Positions 11,668 through 20,730 of a DNA stretch of 64,000 bases are shown here, in pieces. Below the pieces are notes generated by a model. The model had not been told where the DNA came from and searched no databases. It saw only the letters and a program-made list of their open reading frames with translations. Where the stretch lies: positions 129,052,188-129,116,187 of the forward strand of contig OY757015.1 in the NCBI GenBank assembly GCA_963580285.1, given 5' to 3'. The stretch's first letter is position 1; each line of letters opens with the position of its first letter. The translations under genes were made by a program, and so were the position numbers. The DNA is from Lucinisca nassula (taxonomy: Eukaryota > Mollusca > Bivalvia > Lucinida > Lucinidae).

Positions 11668-11871
11668 CAGTAAAATTACTATATTAAGACCACCTTTGGG
11701 ACAGTTCAAAAGTGGTCTTTAAGACCACTTTTGAACAGTCCCAAAAGTGGTCTCTGATCAGGGGTCACTGTATGCAGAAAACAGAAAGAATAACTGCAGC
11801 CAACCAAATAAGCTTTTTAAAGCAGAATTAGTCTTCATTTCAGGTGGTCTCAATAGTGGAATTGATTACAC
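11668..11871. mobile_element. TA-flanked MITE (CAGTAAAATTCC family), copy 3
   Basis: Left end TACAGTAAAATTACTATATT with AGACCACC, internal palindrome AAAGTGGTCTTTAAGACCAC, right end degenerate (GGAATTGATTACAC). Confidence 0.75.
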
Positions 11872-11885
11872 TCTCCAAATAGGGA

Positions 11886-12020
11886 TTCATTGGGCGACAG
11901 GGCTTGAGATGTCATTTCATCTCAATGTTGGGTAAAAGTCCCACAAAATTGGAAGCAGTGTCTCCAAAATGACCTTTACAGTGTTGACGGGGATGTTACA
12001 CCTCAAATCAAACAAATAAA
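11886..12020 (+). mobile_element. SINE K, 5'-truncated
   Basis: From GATTCATTGGGCGACAGGGC to the tail ACCTCAAATCAAACAAATAA. Confidence 0.7.
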
Positions 12021-12176
12021 TCTGCAAATAGGGGTTTACAGGAGAACTCATTACATTGTTGTTGTTCGGCGTTAAGCCGCACCCACTTCTCCCTAGACCC
12101 AGCAAACTTCTCCCTATTTTCCCAGGAGGGAGAAGTCACTTCTCCCAAATTTTTTGGGCTAGCTTGGGCCCTGCTG

Positions 12177-12302
12177 CTTGCAAAAAGTTCAACCATTTTC
12201 CAAATAAATTTTGAAGGAAACACAACCTGACACTGCTTAATTTTGGAATGGACTTATGCTATATACAAGGAGGAAGATTCCATTTGGTACAAAAAGGGTT
12301 AA
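12177..12302 (-). mobile_element. Family P MITE fragment
   Basis: CTTGCAAAAAGTTCAACC to the terminus TGGTACAAAAAGGGTTAA; the palindrome half is lost. It lies about 80 bp upstream of the Walker A exon. Confidence 0.7.
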
Positions 12303-12381
12303 AGCCTATTTGCTCATGCATAGGGAACAAGGTCTTCTTAGGACAATGCAAGCCACTGTGAAATTGTTGTTTCATTTACAG

Positions 12382-12543
12382 GGCAGCTAAATGCAAGCGA
12401 TGGAGAGAATATGCTAGGCTATGAGATATATGGAAGTGCTCTAGCAGATATACTGAGTGAACCAACACTTAATACTCCAATCACAGTCGGACTGTACGCC
12501 AAGTGGGGCAGTGGAAAATCTTTCTTACTAGGGAGATTGAAAG
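12382..12543 (+). CDS. kidins220: KIDINS220 exon: start of KAP NTPase, Walker A
   Basis: A 162-bp exon, phase 1 in and 1 out. The acceptor is ttcatttacag ending at 12381; the donor GTATAT begins at 12544. It encodes the entry of the KAP P-loop NTPase: [36 protein letters not shown] and then the nucleotide-binding P-loop WGSGKS (12504-12521) with FLL after it. KAP NTPases (named after Kidins220, ARMS and PifA) bind NTP through this loop and carry membrane helices inserted between Walker A and Walker B. An intact glycine-rich loop with Lys-Ser argues for a functional gene rather than a pseudogene. The exon is too short to stand out as an open frame and was found by homology and splice signals. 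Confidence 0.93.
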
Positions 12544-13245
12544 GTATATTTTAACAGATATGCAGTTAACCAAATACAAATTGAATTAATTTTTATCTAA
12601 TTTATCTAATTGAGGTATTGTCATAGCTCTGGTGTCGTCATCGTCGTCTGCGTTGTCATACAAAAACTTGGACATTTTGTAGTATCTCTGTCATTACTGA
12701 ACATATTTACTTGAAGCTCGGACTAGTTGTTCATTATGAAAAGGGGAGCTCATGCCAATAGTTGCGGTAATCCTCAAAATATTTTTGGCACAGTTATGCC
12801 CCTTTTTGCAGCCAAGCGTTGGCACCCGCATGCAGTGCTCTTGTTTGTCTTCTGATACATTAAAAGTCATTATTGCAAACAGTGTGGACCCTGATCACAC
12901 TGCTCCTCCAGGAGCAGTGTGATCAGGGTCCAAACTGTTTGCCTATATGTAAAATTATGTAAAAGATACAGCAGAAAACAAACAGATGACATTTTCAGAT
13001 GCAGTTTTTCTATGCGTCATGTCATAGTGTACAGTGGAGCCAAGACATGAGAAAAAGGCACTTTGCTTTTTGAGGTTTATGTTCTTCAAATGTGCATATG
13101 TAGCCAAATGTAGGGCTAGACTCACAACTTCTTGCATGAACTTACGTGACCTGACCTTTTTAGTGTTGACTGGGTCAGTAAAATTCATAACAACCTTAGC
13201 TTAACAAACCGGAAAAAAATGTCCAGTTAACCATTTCTGCTTAAT
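12544..13245. other. Intron with repeat fragments
   Basis: About 12610-12842 may be a degenerate Helentron-like element ending TGCAGTGCTCTTG|T. 12868-12943 is a near-perfect palindrome (TTGCAAACAGTGTGGACCC... with GGAGCAGTGTGATCAG). No gene seen. Confidence 0.45.
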
Positions 13246-14886
13246 GCCTAGGTCACATAGCCCGGCCGATGAGGTTTCGATGAGCAAGCAATGCGACTTT
13301 CGCCAAACAGGGGCCCGAATCCCGTGGTCACCGGTCGGCGTTTGGGGCTTAAAACCGCATCGGTGGGCAGCTCTACGAAATTAATTTCGGAGTTAAAATT
13401 CGACTGGCTCTCATCGCAGCCTCATCCTTACCACATTGGAATACGCATCGGCCAGTGTACGGCTGAGTATTGGCCGCTGTCCCGTGCATCTGAGGCCACC
13501 AGAGGACAAGCTTTTGTGAACGGACACCGACCGACTTTCGGCCGAGGTCCAACCGATGTGGGACCGAGCCTTGGAAAATATAGTACCAGTGGGTGACCGA
13601 TGTAAGGGATAGTGGCCAAAGCTCTGCCGGATATCTGTCTCGCCATGCACCCGCGATGGGCTGGCCCTGCTGATCTTCCCGGTCGAGGTCGGCATTCTGA
13701 AGGTTGGGGTAATGAGTCCTCATGAGGTTGTGTAAGGTCATGCAGGCCTTGACGATCTTGGTAACTTTCGACGGTCTTATTCTCAGGGTTGTTAGCAGAC
13801 ATCTGAAGCGATTGGCGAGTATACCAAATGCTTTTTCAACCACACGACGTGACCTGGAACACCGGTAGTTGTAGATCCTCGGGGACAAACAAAGAGATCG
13901 TGTTGTGTGAGACACGAAACGCGAACGCCAGATCGCGGTAGCTGCTTCTGGTCGCCAAGAACCTCAAGGTGATCGCCAGCTTCAGTCCAGGGTCCAAGGG
14001 GGTTCGATGGCTGCAACAGAAGAGGGTGAAATATGATTAAAATCTAGCAATAATAAATATGTTTGGAAGGCATGTGAATGCAAAATAAGAAATGAAATTC
14101 AGTACATTCAGTACAATTTCACACTAAGTTCACAAAGTGTAAAGTTACCTTGTGGTCTTGACAGTGCGGGGGCCAACTCGATGGAGCAACTCTTGGAACA
14201 TCTGTGGCTCCATGCGGAGGTAGGCCTTGAAGTCGGCAGCATGCTCTGCCTCAAGTTCCCTCATGAGCGTCTAATATTGGCCGAAAAGGGGTCTGCGTAG
14301 GATCCACTCTCCCACCCACCAACGTCTTTCTCTTCTGCCGGCCCTCAGTCGCTCCCTCTCGGCTTCTTCGAGTATTGCCGCCAGGACCAAGTTGTACTGG
14401 AACCTCGCCTGACCTAGCTCATGTTCTAACAACACCAATCGAAGTCTTCTCGGTGCAGCCTTAGTGATGAACTGACCATGCCAGGCAGTTTGGACATATA
14501 TACAGTGATGTAATAGCTGACCATCGCCACCGCCCCCCGCCAAGTCCGAGTTACAACGGCCCAACATCGGCCGGGCAGTGTTCAAAGACCGTTTACAACC
14601 CGTCCGGTGATCACACGGTGTCCTGTAACCTGCTCAGGTACCGGCCGTATACCCCCCGATGTCCGATCGACCACTGGCCAGTAGTTGCTACCACATAGGC
14701 CGAAAAAATCTCTCTGTTAAGACAGACTCCGTACGGTCATCGACCGGTGTTTGGTCGATCGCCTGTAGATTTCCGGATGGAACCCGTTCACGTCACCGAG
14801 CTATGCCTCCGATGCGGGGAACTCGGCTACACACCAAAAATCTACCGAGCTCCACCAATGCCGGACATAGGCTATGTGACCTAGGC
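13246..14886 (-). mobile_element. PIF/Harbinger-type DNA transposon, degenerate
   Basis: Bounded by exact 17-bp inverted repeats GCCTAGGTCACATAGCC (13246-13262) and GGCTATGTGACCTAGGC (14870-14886), with TTA/TTAA-like flanks (CTTAAT on the left, TTAAGG on the right) as expected of this superfamily's 3-bp TWA target. It is visibly more GC-rich than its surroundings, so it entered from a different base-composition background or is fairly young. It carries the broken transposase below. Confidence 0.85.
13590..14585 (-). pseudogene. Broken Harbinger (HARBI1-like, DDE_Tnp_4) transposase
   Basis: Read on the minus strand. The N-terminal part has the RRWWV..W..RR motif and ends FGQY, then an in-frame TAG (near 14273-14275), then TLMRELEAEHAADFKAYLRM and EPQMFQELLHRVGPR. 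A typical intron follows (donor GTAACT at 14148, acceptor TTCTGTTGCAG ending at 14011). Next comes DPGLKLAITLRFLATRSSYR, DLAFAFRVSHNTISLFVPE, and then, after a frame change near 13880, NYRCSRSRRVVEKAFGILAN and RFRCLL. The last block is the C-terminal part of a Harbinger nuclease. The central catalytic Asp-bearing region between VPE and NYRCSR is missing, so this copy cannot be active. The order of blocks and the retained intron show decay in place. Host domestication is not supported. Confidence 0.85.
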
Positions 14887-14977
14887 TTAAGGGTAATCAT
14901 TATTTTTTTTCGATTCACTATTTTATGTGAGTACTCTGGGAGAATAATAGGGCCACATGAGACGCTTAGTTCTGCTT

Positions 14978-15090
14978 AGGTGGATTTTTTTTCCAGGTAC
15001 TCCAGATTTCACCCACCTCTGATTAATGATTGGCTTGAAATAAGTGAAATAATCTTGAAAGGGCTATAAAACCAAAATAAACAAAAAAAT
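14978..15090 (+). mobile_element. tRNA-type SINE, 3' fragment
   Basis: TCCAGGTACTCCAGATTTCA, CCCACCTCTGATTAATGATT and GTGAAATAATCTTGAAAGGG match the 3' half of the SINE at 28703-28926. The tRNA head is absent. Confidence 0.6.
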
Positions 15091-15450
15091 TCTAGGAGAA
15101 TAATTTCATGAAATGACACAGTTGGTCACAAAGCTACCCAGTACCCAACTTTTATGCCTGTCCGCATTCAGTTACTAACAGCTGCCAAATGAAGAATTCA
15201 AAATACACCTTAACCTCTTTTTTACATTGTTCATTGTAACACATCATTGGATAACACAGTTTAATGATGGATCCCAAAAATGTACAGATCATGTAAAAAA
15301 AATGACCATGAACCGTCATTTTTTTTTTCTATATAATCTATACATTTTTGGATCTAACAGGTTGTTTAACTAACACGATTTCTGGTTTGGACACCAACAC
15401 TATTGTTATAGAGAGACTAGTGCACTTATCACTTTATCTCTTCCTTGTAG
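15091..15450. other. Intron, palindromic MITE remnant
   Basis: Around 15278-15345 a partial inverted repeat (ATGACCATGAACCGTCAT with TATATAATCTATACATTTT) is related to the palindrome at 56600-56665. Nothing else recognised before the exon. Confidence 0.45.
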
Positions 15451-15630
15451 GTGAGATGAAATCCTTCACAAAAGCCAACATGGAGGACAGCTTAGAGTTT
15501 ACCTGGAGTTTGTTCATCATTCTTCTCATTGTAAATTGCTTCATTGGCTCAGTGCTGGCCCTGGCGGTCAGGTGGGAGGTCGGAATTGGAGTTGGTTTTG
15601 GACTGTTCCTCCTTGAATATGGATTCTTAG
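15451..15630 (+). CDS. kidins220: KIDINS220 exon: first pair of membrane segments
   Basis: A 180-bp exon, phase 1 to phase 1, acceptor ttccttgtag (ends 15450), donor GTATGA (15631). The split codon G|GT gives Gly, then EMKSFTKANMEDSLEFTW. Two hydrophobic segments follow: SLFIILLIVNCFIGSVLALAV, about 21 residues, and after a short polar turn (RWEV) GIGVGFGLFLLEYGFLG. This is the membrane hairpin that KAP NTPases insert after Walker A; in KIDINS220 it anchors the protein so that both termini face the cytoplasm (family knowledge). The frame stays open past the donor, but that tail has no family similarity. Confidence 0.92.
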
Positions 15631-15697
15631 GTATGAGATTTAGTGGCTGGTTACATTCGCTCAAGAGGCAGTTCAAGCCCCAAGGTTGTAAACCTTT

Positions 15698-15904
15698 TTC
15701 ATGCTCAACTCAGCTGAGCATGGAATTTGTAGTGCTCATAAAAATTAAAATACTAATAAGTTGAGCGACTTTTCTTTCTCAGATATCTGAGAATGTTATT
15801 TGTCCTACTCTCATATTTTAAAATGCCAACATTTGTTGGCATTTTAAAATTTGTGGGCAGGACAAATTTCATTCCCATGTGATCTGAGCATGAAAAAAGT
15901 TATA
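15698..15904. mobile_element. CTCAACTCAGCTGAGCAT-type palindromic MITE (family X)
   Basis: Ends are CATGCTCAACTCAGCTGAGC and GATCTGAGCATGAAAAAAG, with internal palindrome AAATGCCAACATTTGTTGGC. Related copies lie near 16075-16190, 29004-29134 and 46990-47075. Confidence 0.6.
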
Positions 15905-16190
15905 ACCTCGAGCCTGGGACAAACCTGAGCCTTTTCTGGTTATCTTTGTGATATGTGAGTTGAAATAAAGAGCATTTAGGTAATCAGTTAAGTAAAACCT
16001 CCACTGAAGGTACTATTTTTGTCACATTTGCTTCAAGCTAGGCACGATATAGGAATCCAGGTTCTGAGTTTATAAAACTCAACTCAACTGAGCATGAAAT
16101 TTATAATGCTCTTAAATATTAAAATACAAATGAAAGAGGCAATTTACGTGCTAAGATCAGCAAAGAATGTAATTTGACCTGCTCATAATT

Positions 16191-19095
16191 ATGTCTCCCC
16201 TGAAAAAAATTTTTTCGGAGAGACATATTGTTTTTCCCCCGGGCGTCTGTCTGTCCGTCTGTCCATCTGTCACACATTCGTGTCTGCTCTGTAACTTGAA
16301 AACCGTTAGAGCTATCTTCACGAAACTTCATATAAATATTAATCAGCATTAGACGACGTGCAGTGCGCAAGAACCATAACTCTCGCATTTATACTTTTTG
16401 AATTATCTCCCTTGGAAGTTTGTTGGTATGTATATATATATATGGGCAAATCGTGTCCGGTCAATAACTTTATGTTTTGATGGATTTTTAAATTACTCGG
16501 CAGAAATATTAACAACCATAAGACGATGTGTGGTGCGCATGAGGCAGGTCGGTACCTCAAAGGTCAAGGTCATACTTAGAGGTCAAAGGTCAAAAAAGGG
16601 TCCTTTTTTTCGTATTTGGTCAATAACTTTCTTATTTTGAGATGGATTTTAAAATTACTTGGCATAATTATTAACAACCATAAGACGATGTGTGGTGCTC
16701 ATGAGGCAGGTCGGTTCCTCAAAGGTCAAGGTCATACTTAGAGGTCAAAGGTCAAAAAAGGGGCCTTTTTTTCGTATTCTGTCAATAACTTTCTAATTTT
16801 GAGATGGATTTTAAAATTACTTGGCATAATTATTAACAATCATGAGACGATGTGTGGTGCACATGAGGCAGGTCGGTACCTCAAAGGTCAAGGTCATACT
16901 TAGAGGTCAAAGGTCAAAAAGTGGGCCTTTTTTTCGTATTTGGTCAATAACTTTCTTATTTTGAGATGGATTTTGAAATCACATGGCAGAAATATGAACC
17001 AATATAAGGCGATGTGTTGCGCTCATGACCCAGGTTGGTACCTCAAAGGTCAAGGTCATACTTAGAGGTCAAAGGTAAAAAAAGGGGCCTTTTTTCGGGT
17101 TTTGTCAATAACTTGCCTATTTTTAAATAGAATTTGAAGTTACTTGGCAAACATGTTAACTATCATGGGACGATGTGTTGCATGCATGATTCAGTTTGGT
17201 ACCTAAAATGTCAAGGTCATACATAGAGGTCAAAGGTAAAAAAGGGGCCTTTTTTTGTGTTTGGTCAATAACTTTCTTATTTTTAGATGGATTTTGAAAT
17301 TGCTAGGCAGAAATGTTAACCACCATGAGATGATGTGTTGCACGCATGACCCAGTTTAATACCTGAAAGGTCAGGTCATACATAGAGGTTAAAGGTAAAA
17401 AAAGGTTTTTTTTTGTGTTCTGTCAATAACTTTCTTATTATGCCCCCAACTTTGAAAAAGTTGGAGGGGCATATTGGTTCTGGTTCGTTTGTCCGTTCGT
17501 CCGTCCATTACGCTTTTGATGCATAGCATAACTAAAGAACCGTGTATGCTAGGGTTTTGAAATTTCATATATGGATTCCTCATGAAAAATTAGCTGACTC
17601 GTATTTTTTTTTTTCTCCTCCGGATTATGCCCCCTTCAAGAGTTATTGCCCTTTGAATTTTTTTTTAATAAAATCTTGTCAGCAAGATATCTCAAAAACT
17701 ATTGGAGCTAGAGCCTTGAAAGTTGGTGAATATATTGATGGTGATGAGTAGATGAACTGATTAACTTTTGACAAAATTCCGAAAAATACTTTGTGAGTTA
17801 TGGCCCTTTGTCATTTTGGTAATTTGTGCCCATTGTAATGTAAGCTAAAAGTGATGCATAGCATAACTTTAGAACCGTGTATGCTAGGGTTTTGAAATTT
17901 CATATATGGATTCCTCATGGAAAATTTGCTGACGCTTATTTTTTTTCTCATCCGGAATATGCCCCTTTCAAGAGTTATTGCCCTTTGAAATTTTTTTGAT
18001 AAAATCTTGTCAGCAAGATATCTCAAAAACTATTGGAGCTAAAGCCTTGAAAGTTTGTGAATAGATTGTTGGTGATGAGTAGATGAACTGATTAACTTAT
18101 GACAAAATTCCGAAAAACACTTTGTGAGTTATGGCCCTTTGTCATTTTGGTAATTTGTGCCCATTGTAATGTATGCTAAAAGTGTTGCATAGCATAACTT
18201 TAGAACCGTGTATGCTATAGTTTTGAAATTTCATATATGCATTTCTGATGGAAAATAAGCTGACGCGTATTTTTTTTCTCATCCGGATTATGCCCCTTTC
18301 AAGAGTTATTGCCCTTTGAATTTTTTTTAATAAAATCTTGTCAGCAAGATATCTCAAAAACTATTGAAGCTAGAGGCTTGAAAGTTAGTGAATATATTGG
18401 TGGTGATGAGTAGATGAACTGATTAACTTTTGACAAAATTCCAAAAAATACTTTGTGAGTTTTGGCCCTTTGTCATTTTGGTAATTTGTGCCCATTGTAA
18501 TGTATGCTAAAAGTGATGCATAGCATAACTTTAGAACCGTGTATGCTAGGGTTTTGAAATTTCATATATGGGTTCCTCATGAAAAATTAGCTGACGCATA
18601 TTTTTTTTCTTGCCGGATTATGCCCCTTTCAAGAGTTATTGCCCTGTGAAATTTTTTTAATAAAATCTTGCCAGCAAAATATCTCAAACACTATTGGAGC
18701 TAGAGCCTTGAAAGTTGTTGAGTATATTGGTGGTGATGAGTATATGAACTGATTAACTTTTGACAAAATTCCGAAAAATACTTTGCGAGTTATGGCCCTT
18801 TGTCATTTTAGTAATTTGTGCCCATTGTAATGAATGCTAAAAGTGATGCATAGCATAACTTTAGAACTGTGTATGCTATGGTTTTGAAATTTCATATATG
18901 CATTCCTAATGGAAAATAAGCTGACGCGTATTTTTTTTCTCATCCGGATTATGCCTCTTTCAAGAGTTATTGCCCTTTGAATTTTTTTTAATAAAATCTT
19001 GTCAGCAAGATATCTCAAAAACTATTGGAGCTAGAGGCTTGAATGTTGGACCATGAGTCATGTGCAAGACCAAGGTCCATACCTCCAATGTCAAG
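16191..19095 (+). mobile_element. Helentron-like element (family C), interrupted and 3'-truncated
   Basis: Starts ATGTCTCCCC after TT, with a 5' palindrome (TGAAAAAAATTTTTTCGG), a GTCTGTCCGTCTGTCC tract, the module ACTTGAAAACCGTTAGAGC, then ~162-bp monomers containing AAAGGTCAAGGTCA and AGGTCAAAGGTCA. It is split at 17440 by the family D element and resumes at about 19050 (CCATGAGTCATGTGCAAGAC) before breaking off. Confidence 0.8.
17440..19049 (+). mobile_element. Family D element: 331-bp tandem array nested in family C
   Basis: Starts ATGCCCCCAACTTTG with palindrome CAACTTTGAAAAAGTTG and a TCCGTTCGTCCGTCC tract, then about 4.6 copies of a 331-bp monomer (GCATAGCATAAC at 17521, 17856, 18187, 18518, 18848). 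The monomer looks like a diverged dimer of ~165-bp halves. The 3' hairpin end is absent. The left junction is TT|ATGCCCCC inside a family C monomer. Confidence 0.8.
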
Positions 19096-19154
19096 GTTGC
19101 CAACCCTGGCAGTTATCACATTTTGTATTAAACTGAATTTCCTCATGGACAGCA

Positions 19155-19387
19155 GGGGCCAGTTGTTCAAAGCATCGTTAGCTTAACGAGCTCGTTAGTG
19201 GTCATATCGTTAACTCTTCTAGCAAGTACAATATTGTAAATTTTGGTATTTTTGCTGAAAAAATGTGCGAATGCAAAAGCTGCTCACATTTTTTCAGCAA
19301 AAATATTAGCATATTTGCCATATTAAATGATCAAAGTTTTAACGATACGTTAACTAACAACGTCGTTACTTTTGAACAACTGGCCCC
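19155..19387. mobile_element. GGGGCCAGTTGTTC-type MITE (family O)
   Basis: Terminal inverted repeats GGGGCCAGTTGTTCAAA and TTTGAACAACTGGCCCC, with internal palindrome around GCTGAAAAAATGTG and CACATTTTTTCAGC. A second copy lies at 44694-44933; fragments lie near 26455-26580 and 59040-59110. Confidence 0.8.
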
Positions 19388-19434
19388 AGGAGTCCATTTC
19401 AAAATGAAGGGGTGTAAGGTAGAGTTACTGATTG

Positions 19435-19733
19435 TTTGTTTGTTTGATTTGAGTTTGAACATCCCCGTCAACACTATTTAGGTCATTTTAGAGACATTGC
19501 TTCCAATATTGTCGGACTGTTACCCGACATTGAGATGAAATGACATCCCAAGCCCTGCCACCCAATTAAATCAGTAGGGTTTATATGCATGGACGGTCTG
19601 ACTCACACCACTTTGCCTCGGCAGGCTTAGACCTAAGTGGTTTACCAGTACTCATGTGCGGTCGGTTTCAGCTCTGTGTGGAAGCACCATGCATCCCAAT
19701 CTATTTCTCCAAGCCCTGATGGGCAGGGGCCCC
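19435..19733 (-). mobile_element. SINE K, full length
   Basis: Tail complement TTTGTTTGTTTGATTTGAG at the left and head complement GCCCTGATGGGCAGGGGCC at the right. It faces the next copy head to head across about 50 bp. Confidence 0.75.
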
Positions 19734-19784
19734 CTAGAGTTTCGGACAGAAATTTATTTAGAAAATGGTTGTACTGTTTGTCGG

Positions 19785-20071
19785 CCCCCGCCCATAGGGG
19801 CTTGAAGAAATATATGGGCTGCATGGTGCTTCCACGCAGAGCTGAATCCGGCCCGCACACTAGTACTGGTAAACCGCTTAGAAGATCTAAGCCTGTCCAG
19901 GAACTGCGGTGCGAGGTGGACCGTCCATGCTATTAAAACCTATTGGTTTCATTGGGCGACATGTCATTTCATCTCAATGTCGGGTAAAAGTCCCACAAAA
20001 TTGGAAGCAACATCTCCAAAATGACCTTTACAGTGTTGACGGGGATGTTAAACCTCAAATCAAACAAACAA
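19785..20071 (+). mobile_element. SINE K, near full length
   Basis: From CCCCCGCCCATAGGGGCTTG to CAAATCAAACAAACAAAAC, with an internal deletion after TCATTGGGCG. Confidence 0.75.
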
Positions 20072-20230
20072 AACTGTTTGCAAACAGTGAAGGCTCTGAT
20101 TAGAGGACACATTCATGGTTTCCCATATAAAAAGGGTTAAATGGCCACTTGTTTTCCCTGAGTAGCTGCTTCATAGAGGTTACACCATTGTTTTTGTTGT
20201 CATCATCCATGTGTTATTGCTTTGCTTCAG

Positions 20231-20387
20231 GTTTGATATGGTTGTGTTCATCCAAGTACAACATTAGATTCAGTATAAGAATCAGTCAAGCCATTGGGAA
20301 AAGACTGCAGATTATATCTTTGTTACTCCAAGTCTTATTTTGCAATCCCAGAATGAGGTCTTCTGCTAATGATGTCCCTCTTGTTAA
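20231..20387 (+). CDS. kidins220: KIDINS220 exon: juxtamembrane part of KAP domain
   Basis: A 157-bp exon, phase 1 in and phase 2 out. The acceptor is tttgcttcag ending at 20230 and the donor is a consensus GTAAGT at 20388. It encodes LIWLCSSKYNIRFSIRISQ, then a helix resembling the family's membrane-proximal segment (AIGKRLQIISLLLQVLFCNP) and a short variable linker ending VPLVK. The Lys codon AA|G is split with the next exon, and the joined VKFLF corresponds to the VRFLF of vertebrate KIDINS220. The following intron (6.4 kb) begins with a reverse-oriented tRNA-derived SINE and two tandem-repeat elements. Confidence 0.9.
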
Positions 20388-20417
20388 GTAAGTAGGCCTA
20401 AAACTTTGTTTATGTCT

Positions 20418-20725
20418 CTTGTTTGTTTGTATTGGAGTTTAAAGGCCCGGTCAACACTATTTAGATCATTTTTGAGCTGGCCAGTTTACCTATCCACACT
20501 TTTTCTGGGCAGGCTTATACATAAGCGGTGAACCAGTACAGTGCACATTCTTTTGCCAGAAACTGACAATTGCCCTTCTTGAATCAGCGGAAGGGAGAGA
20601 ATGATGGTAGAAAAGATTTCATGATCAATATCCATGAAAGAATGTTGCCAACACCACCAGGTATCGAACCCGCGTCCTCCTGATCACCAGTCAGACACCC
20701 ATCCGACTGAGCTACTGAGGCCGGC
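20418..20725 (-). mobile_element. tRNA-headed SINE (type S1)
   Basis: On the minus strand a tRNA-like head with A box TAGCTCAGTCGGATG and B box GGGTTCGATACC. The body shares CACCGCTTATGTATAAGCCT and GTGTTGACCGGGCC with SINE K's centre and tail, and it ends in an AATACAAACAAACAAG tail. It starts 30 bp after the exon at 20231-20387. Confidence 0.8.
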
Positions 20726-20730
20726 TTTTT

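Noticed and set aside
13291..13596. 101-codon plus-strand frame
   Set aside because: Antisense shadow of the Harbinger transposase remnant; the minus strand has the domain similarity.
15631..15764. Open-frame extension after the membrane exon
   Set aside because: Donor GTATGA at 15631, and the next exon joins in frame with family similarity; the extension is intron and MITE.
19635..19936. Frames with GFSSVWKHHA-like peptides recurring in the window
   Set aside because: The same peptide appears wherever SINE K is present in that frame; it is SINE sequence.
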